Source: Chitinophaga pinensis (GTDB taxonomy: Bacteria; Bacteroidota; Bacteroidia; Flavobacteriales_D; Crocinitomicaceae). Taken from it: 64,000 bases of DNA. Below, one piece after another: positions 60,691 to 64,000 of this stretch; position 1 is the stretch's first letter; the number at the start of each line of letters is the position of its first letter. The stretch spans positions 1 to 64,000 of the forward strand of contig CAMDNE010000014.1 of assembly GCA_945902745.1 (NCBI GenBank), written 5' to 3'. The position numbers and the translations under genes are program-made. The notes beneath the pieces were generated by a model. It was not told where the DNA came from, did no database searches, and saw only the letters and a program-made list of their open reading frames with translations.

Positions 60691-60908
60691 ATTACAAGTT
60701 CCAAAAATTACTAATTACAAGTTGCTAATTGCTAGTTACAAGTTGAAAAAAGTTGCGAGTTGCTAATTACAAGTTAAAAAAGTTGCTAGTTACTAATTAC
60801 AAGTTGGCTGGGAATACAACAAATCGTATTGGTTCAAAAACTAGCAACTCGCAACTAATAACTTGTATTGGTTCAAAAACTAGCAACTTGTAACTCGCAA
60901 CTAAATAA
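60691..60908. repeat. Inverted low-complexity repeat between engB and glyS
   Basis: Built from TAATTACAAGTT, GTTGCTAGTTAC and GTTGCGAGTT words, a GCTGGGAATACAAC centre, and two copies of the GTATTGGTTC...ACTAGCAA block (60826-60847, 60865-60886). The right arm is the complement of the left arm. It abuts the engB stop codon. Confidence 0.85.
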
Positions 60909-61499
60909 CTATTTCAAAATAAGTTCTATATAATTCAATACTTTCTCTTGACCGAAGGCAGATGTAGCAGAAGTAGTAAATATCGGAGGTAAAGCATCCC
61001 AATATTTCAACATTTCTTTCTTGTATTTCATTAAATTTTTTGCAAGAGCGGATGAAGACAATTTGTCGATTTTTGTGAAAACCATTGAGAAAGGAATCTG
61101 CTTTTCACCACACCAATTCATGAATTCAAGATCTATTTTCTGCGGCTCTAAGCGGGAATCTAATAACACAAATACGTTCAACAAGGGTTCACGTTGCGTT
61201 AGATATTCAGAAATAAATTTTTCCCATTGTGCACGAGAAGTTTTCGAAGCTTTAGCATAACCATAACCAGGTAAATCGACCAAATACCATTCTTTGTTAA
61301 TGATAAAATGATTGATTAACTGTGTTTTTCCAGGTCTTCCAGATGTTTTTGCAAGATTTTTATTTCCAACTAACATGTTAATCAAAGAAGATTTACCCAC
61401 ATTCGATCGACCGATAAATGCAAATTCGGGTAAACCATCTGTTGGACATAATTTGTGATCTGTATTAGAGACTACGAAAGCTGCTTCTTTGATTTTCAT
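60909..61499 (-). CDS. engB: Ribosome-biogenesis GTPase EngB/YsxC
   Basis: A 196-residue GTPase needed for large ribosomal subunit assembly. G1 GRSNVGKSSLIN (about 30-41), G2 Thr in RPGKTQLINHF, G3 DLPGYGYAK and G4 FTKIDK. The length is normal. TATATTTG (61523-61516) is a good -7 box 17 nt before the ATG. The 3' end runs directly into the repeat upstream of glyS. Confidence 0.95.
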   Translation of the reverse strand: MKIKEAAFVVSNTDHKLCPTDGLPEFAFIGRSNVGKSSLINMLVGNKNLAKTSGRPGKTQLINHFIINKEWYLVDLPGYGYAKASKTSRAQWEKFISEYLTQREPLLNVFVLLDSRLEPQKIDLEFMNWCGEKQIPFSMVFTKIDKLSSSALAKNLMKYKKEMLKYWDALPPIFTTSATSAFGQEKVLNYIELILK

Positions 61500-61515
61500 G
61501 AGTGTTATTTTTTTG

Positions 61516-61523
61516 CAAATATA
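61516..61523 (-). promoter_or_regulatory. -7 box of the engB promoter
   Basis: On the minus strand TATATTTG, a perfect TAnnTTTG, 16 nt upstream of the ATG. No clear -33 TTTG is seen. Confidence 0.45.
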
Positions 61524-61593
61524 AGCAATCCGACGTCAGTTCTAATAGAACATTAGGTGCAGCGAGATAAACCTACAACACTTTTAACAAAAT

Positions 61594-61628
61594 TTTGTAA
61601 CCATCTGAATACTTTTGAATTATCTTTG
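61594..61628 (+). promoter_or_regulatory. Probable promoter of the HMA lipoprotein gene
   Basis: TTTG (61594-61597), a 23-nt spacer and TATCTTTG (61621-61628). Both boxes are perfect but the spacer is long. Transcription would start near 61634, which excludes the upstream start at 61557 and supports 61647/61650. Confidence 0.5.
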
Positions 61629-61649
61629 GTGCAATTCAAATTGAATATG

Positions 61650-62153
61650 ATGAAAAATTTAGTACTTGTTATTTCTTCCGCTTTCATTTTAGGAGCTTGT
61701 AACTCTGAGCCAAAAGTAATTCATCTTCGCACCGAAAAAGGTCAAAAAGAAACAAGCGTTAAAGTCATTGCTAATCGCGTTCTGTCAATTGAAATTGAAG
61801 GTATGACATGCGAAATGGGTTGTGGAGGGAGTATTCGAAAAGAACTAAAAGCAACAAAAGGAGTAGCACGTGTTGAATTCATCAATTTCGATGAAAAGAA
61901 AAAAATTCAAAATGCAGAGATCTCTTTTGATACCAGCATCATTACTGCAGATGAAATGGTGAAAATCATTACCACTATGAATGATAAACAATTCAAAGTT
62001 GGGAAAATGAGTTCAGAAGCTATAATATCGGCATGCTGTGTTTCAACAGAAAAAGTTTGTAGCTCTCAAGAAGAAATCGAAACAATTGAAGTTTCTGAAG
62101 CAAGAATAGCAGTTCCAAATTTAATAGATATTTTAGCAGGAATAGTTCAATAA
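61650..62153 (+). CDS. HMA-domain lipoprotein (heavy-metal binding)
   Basis: 167 residues from the ATG at 61650 (an adjacent ATG at 61647 is equally possible). Signal with lipobox ILGAC (Cys 17). A heavy-metal-associated domain follows at about 45-115 with GMTCEMGC: C54 and C58 are three residues apart instead of the usual two (M-x-C-x-x-C). A second Cys group (ACCVST, KVCSS) lies near residues 130-142. It may bind copper or another soft metal outside the cytoplasm. Confidence 0.85.
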   Translation: MKNLVLVISSAFILGACNSEPKVIHLRTEKGQKETSVKVIANRVLSIEIEGMTCEMGCGGSIRKELKATKGVARVEFINFDEKKKIQNAEISFDTSIITADEMVKIITTMNDKQFKVGKMSSEAIISACCVSTEKVCSSQEEIETIEVSEARIAVPNLIDILAGIVQ

Positions 62154-62445
62154 TTCTCTTCTTTTAAAAATAACAATACTAGATTTTTTGCACTTTATTT
62201 GTTTTAACAAACAATTAAAATGTTGTTCAAATTCATTTCAAGTAGTAAGTAAAGGAATATCCAATACTCGACTCAAACACTAATCCAAACAAACTAAATC
62301 GGTTAAGTATAATTAATACAACCTTTCATCCCTTGTAATTTCCAAAAACCTTTTGAACAACTTAAATTTGTAACAATTATTAGTTTATATAGGTCTTGAA
62401 AACAGGTCTTTAAATTTAATACTAACTTAATACATCTACTTGAAC

Positions 62446-62826
62446 ATGAAAATTTATTTTCTTTTCGTGACTATACTGTCTCTTCAGTATGTTGCTTTTT
62501 CCTCAGTACAACCCGAAATTAATTACCCTAACTATCAAGTTAACTATTATTTGATTGCACAAAATTCAAATGAATTAATTGTGAGTTTCGAAAAGTTAAG
62601 TCCAAAACAATTTGGTGATCTTGAACTAATACTTTCTGAGCTATCTGGTATTCGTAAAATTGGTTTTTGCGAATCGATGCATGTTTATTATTTCAATTTC
62701 GATTCGAATATGTATCGTTCAATTCAAGAAGCCTTTGATGTAGTAACATTAAAAACAAAAAATTATCAACCCTTATTGAAAATTGGTGCTACTGCTGCTG
62801 ATATTCAAAGAGAATGTAAAAAATAA
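62446..62826 (+). CDS. Small secreted hypothetical protein
   Basis: 126 residues from the ATG at 62446; the TTG at 62440 is a less likely start. Signal peptide MKIYFLFVTILSLQYVAFS. The mature part is about 105 residues, mixed alpha/beta (LIVSFEKLSPKQFGDLELIL, then GIRKIGFCESMHVYYFNFDS) with two Cys. No family recognised. The next gene, a large surface protein, begins 14 nt later, so the two are probably co-transcribed. About 290 bp of A/T-rich DNA without a gene precede it. Confidence 0.72.
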   Translation: MKIYFLFVTILSLQYVAFSSVQPEINYPNYQVNYYLIAQNSNELIVSFEKLSPKQFGDLELILSELSGIRKIGFCESMHVYYFNFDSNMYRSIQEAFDVVTLKTKNYQPLLKIGATAADIQRECKK

Positions 62827-62840
62827 TATTTTCAATAATT

Positions 62841-64000
62841 ATGAAACCATTTAATCTATTTAAATCACTATTCTTTATTACAACAGTAATAGGATTTTCA
62901 ATAACGGCATCTGCAACCAATTTTCCTTTTACCACTAGTAGTATTGCTCTTTCAAATAATACAGGATGTTCATTATCGAATTATACTTTTTCTCAGACTA
63001 CAGCGAATGATAATGGTGCAAAAATTACAGCAGGAGTAACAGTTACAATTGTGTTCCCAGCAGGTGTAAATATTTCTACTGCAACTTTGGCTGGAAGTAC
63101 TTTTAAAGGAAATGCAATTACAGCTGGTTGGACAATTGTTGGTCAAACTTTGACATTCGCTGCACCAGTAAACGTTGGTAAAGGAGTATCCTTTAATATT
63201 GTAATTGCGAATATAACAAATGGCCCTTCAACCTCTGCTAATGCTACAGTTTCAATAACAAACAATTCTGGAGGGAATGACACCGGAAGTTATTTGATTA
63301 CAACTACTTCATGTCCTGTTGTCCCTGTAAATGATAATTGTGGAGCACCAACTTCACTCACACCAGCTCCTGCTGGTTCTGGAATTTGTACTACTACAAA
63401 CGGATCTACTTTTGGGGCGACAGCCTCACCTCAAGCTACTTGCGCTGGAATTGCAGACGATGATGTTTGGTATTCTTTTGTTGCAAATAGCGCCACACAT
63501 CAAGTTACAGTTAACGGTGTTGCAGGTTTCAATGCAGTAGTTCAAATTATGACAGGACCTTGTGCTGTTGGAATGGCTTCAATGCAATGTGTAAACGCTA
63601 CTGGAAGTGGTGCCGTTGAAACAGCCAATTTAACAGGTCTTACAATTGGGACAACTTATTTTATTAGAGTTTATCACAACGGTGCAGGTGTAGGAGTTAG
63701 TGCAGCGAATTCATTTACAATCTGTATAACGAGCACTGCAGCCACTTGTACAATTGGAGCAGGAAACTTCTTAGGCGTATCATTACCTTATAGTTCAGGC
63801 GCTCAAACAACATGTGGTGCTGGTGATGACATTACATCTTCGAATAGTACTGTTTGCGGTTCAAGTTTATATTACGGTGGAGAAGATATAGTCATTTCGT
63901 TTGTCCCTGGTGTGTCAGGAAATGTATCAATAAATCTTACTTCAGCCGGATCTTGGGTTGGAATGACATTATACCAAGGATGCCCAACAGCCGGAGGGAC
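62841..64000 (+). CDS. Large secreted surface protein, partial (runs off the window)
   Basis: ATG at 62841 opens a frame with no stop through the window end (386 codons seen). Signal peptide of about 28 residues ending ITASA. The sequence is Thr/Ser/Gly/Ala-rich and beta-sandwich-like: a first module of about 130 residues (GVTVTIVFPAGVNIS), then modules with paired Cys (NDNCGAPTSL, DDVWYSFVA, TTYFIRVYHNG) typical of repeated domains in Flavobacteriales surface proteins. The missing C-terminus would be expected to carry a T9SS sorting domain (inference). Confidence 0.85.
   Translation, partial: MKPFNLFKSLFFITTVIGFSITASATNFPFTTSSIALSNNTGCSLSNYTFSQTTANDNGAKITAGVTVTIVFPAGVNISTATLAGSTFKGNAITAGWTIVGQTLTFAAPVNVGKGVSFNIVIANITNGPSTSANATVSITNNSGGNDTGSYLITTTSCPVVPVNDNCGAPTSLTPAPAGSGICTTTNGSTFGATASPQATCAGIADDDVWYSFVANSATHQVTVNGVAGFNAVVQIMTGPCAVGMASMQCVNATGSGAVETANLTGLTIGTTYFIRVYHNGAGVGVSAANSFTICITSTAATCTIGAGNFLGVSLPYSSGAQTTCGAGDDITSSNSTVCGSSLYYGGEDIVISFVPGVSGNVSINLTSAGSWVGMTLYQGCPTAGG

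Noticed and set aside
1-64000. tRNA, rRNA, CRISPR array, transposon or prophage
   Set aside because: No matching sequence or gene was seen by reading; a tRNA scan and repeat finder would settle this, but none could be run.

Overview
The window is a stretch of low-GC chromosome from a gliding-type Bacteroidota, most likely a Flavobacteriales member close to Fluviicola/Crocinitomicaceae (genus inferred, not proven). Supporting signs: several secreted proteins with type IX secretion (T9SS) sorting domains of type A and B, SprB-like and PKD repeats, a choice-of-anchor-L protein, a fused MurF-alanine racemase, a bifunctional phosphoglucose/phosphomannose isomerase, Bacteroidota promoters of the form TTTG-N19/21-TAnnTTTG, and very A/T-rich intergenic DNA. 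I see no rRNA, tRNA, CRISPR array, transposase or prophage gene. It reads as core chromosome with lineage-specific genes mixed in.

Layout. 1-10 kb is a signalling island: a receiver-only regulator, a PAS-LuxR regulator, a membrane-anchored P-loop ATPase, an unknown protein, a five-PAS/GAF NarX-type histidine kinase, a NarL-type regulator without its HTH domain, a PAS/GAF protein without a kinase domain, and an intact NarL-type regulator. 10-14.5 kb holds a duplicated terminator module with a 55-residue micro-gene, a T9SS-exported subtilase and a von Willebrand A protein. 14.7-17.9 kb carries the ion-pumping pyrophosphatase, with an unusual 120-residue tail containing 17 cysteines, and thioredoxin. 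18-22.4 kb is an envelope operon (LtaS-like phosphotransferase, GT-C glycosyltransferase, heptosyltransferase). 22.4-25.3 kb has two accessory genes: a possible papain/CHAP-like amidase and a possible amidoligase of the glutamate-cysteine ligase type.

25.4-33.1 kb is housekeeping: thioesterase, Pgi/Pmi, LipB, a serine hydrolase, Mrp and Nfu Fe-S assembly, and superoxide dismutase. 33-43.8 kb alternates T9SS substrates with a pair of amidohydrolase-family proteins, a cytochrome b-like/cytochrome c pair and HflX. 43.9-51.6 kb holds M20 and M28 peptidases, lipoproteins, MurF-Alr and thymidine kinase. 51.7-59 kb holds a giant secreted protein, a second histidine kinase and small membrane proteins. 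59-64 kb has glycyl-tRNA synthetase, EngB, an HMA-domain lipoprotein and the start of another large surface protein that runs off the window.

The most interesting items are: the Cys-rich tail on the pyrophosphatase; the amidoligase-like gene near the amidase-like gene; a family of inverted, low-complexity intergenic repeats at gene 3' ends; a 105-bp duplicated terminator module beside a micro-gene; alternating hairpins between two divergent unknown genes; a 9-bp repeat array that supplies a promoter -33 box; and four genes whose -7 box lies only 4-5 nt from the start codon. Nothing here amounts to a clear new multi-gene system.
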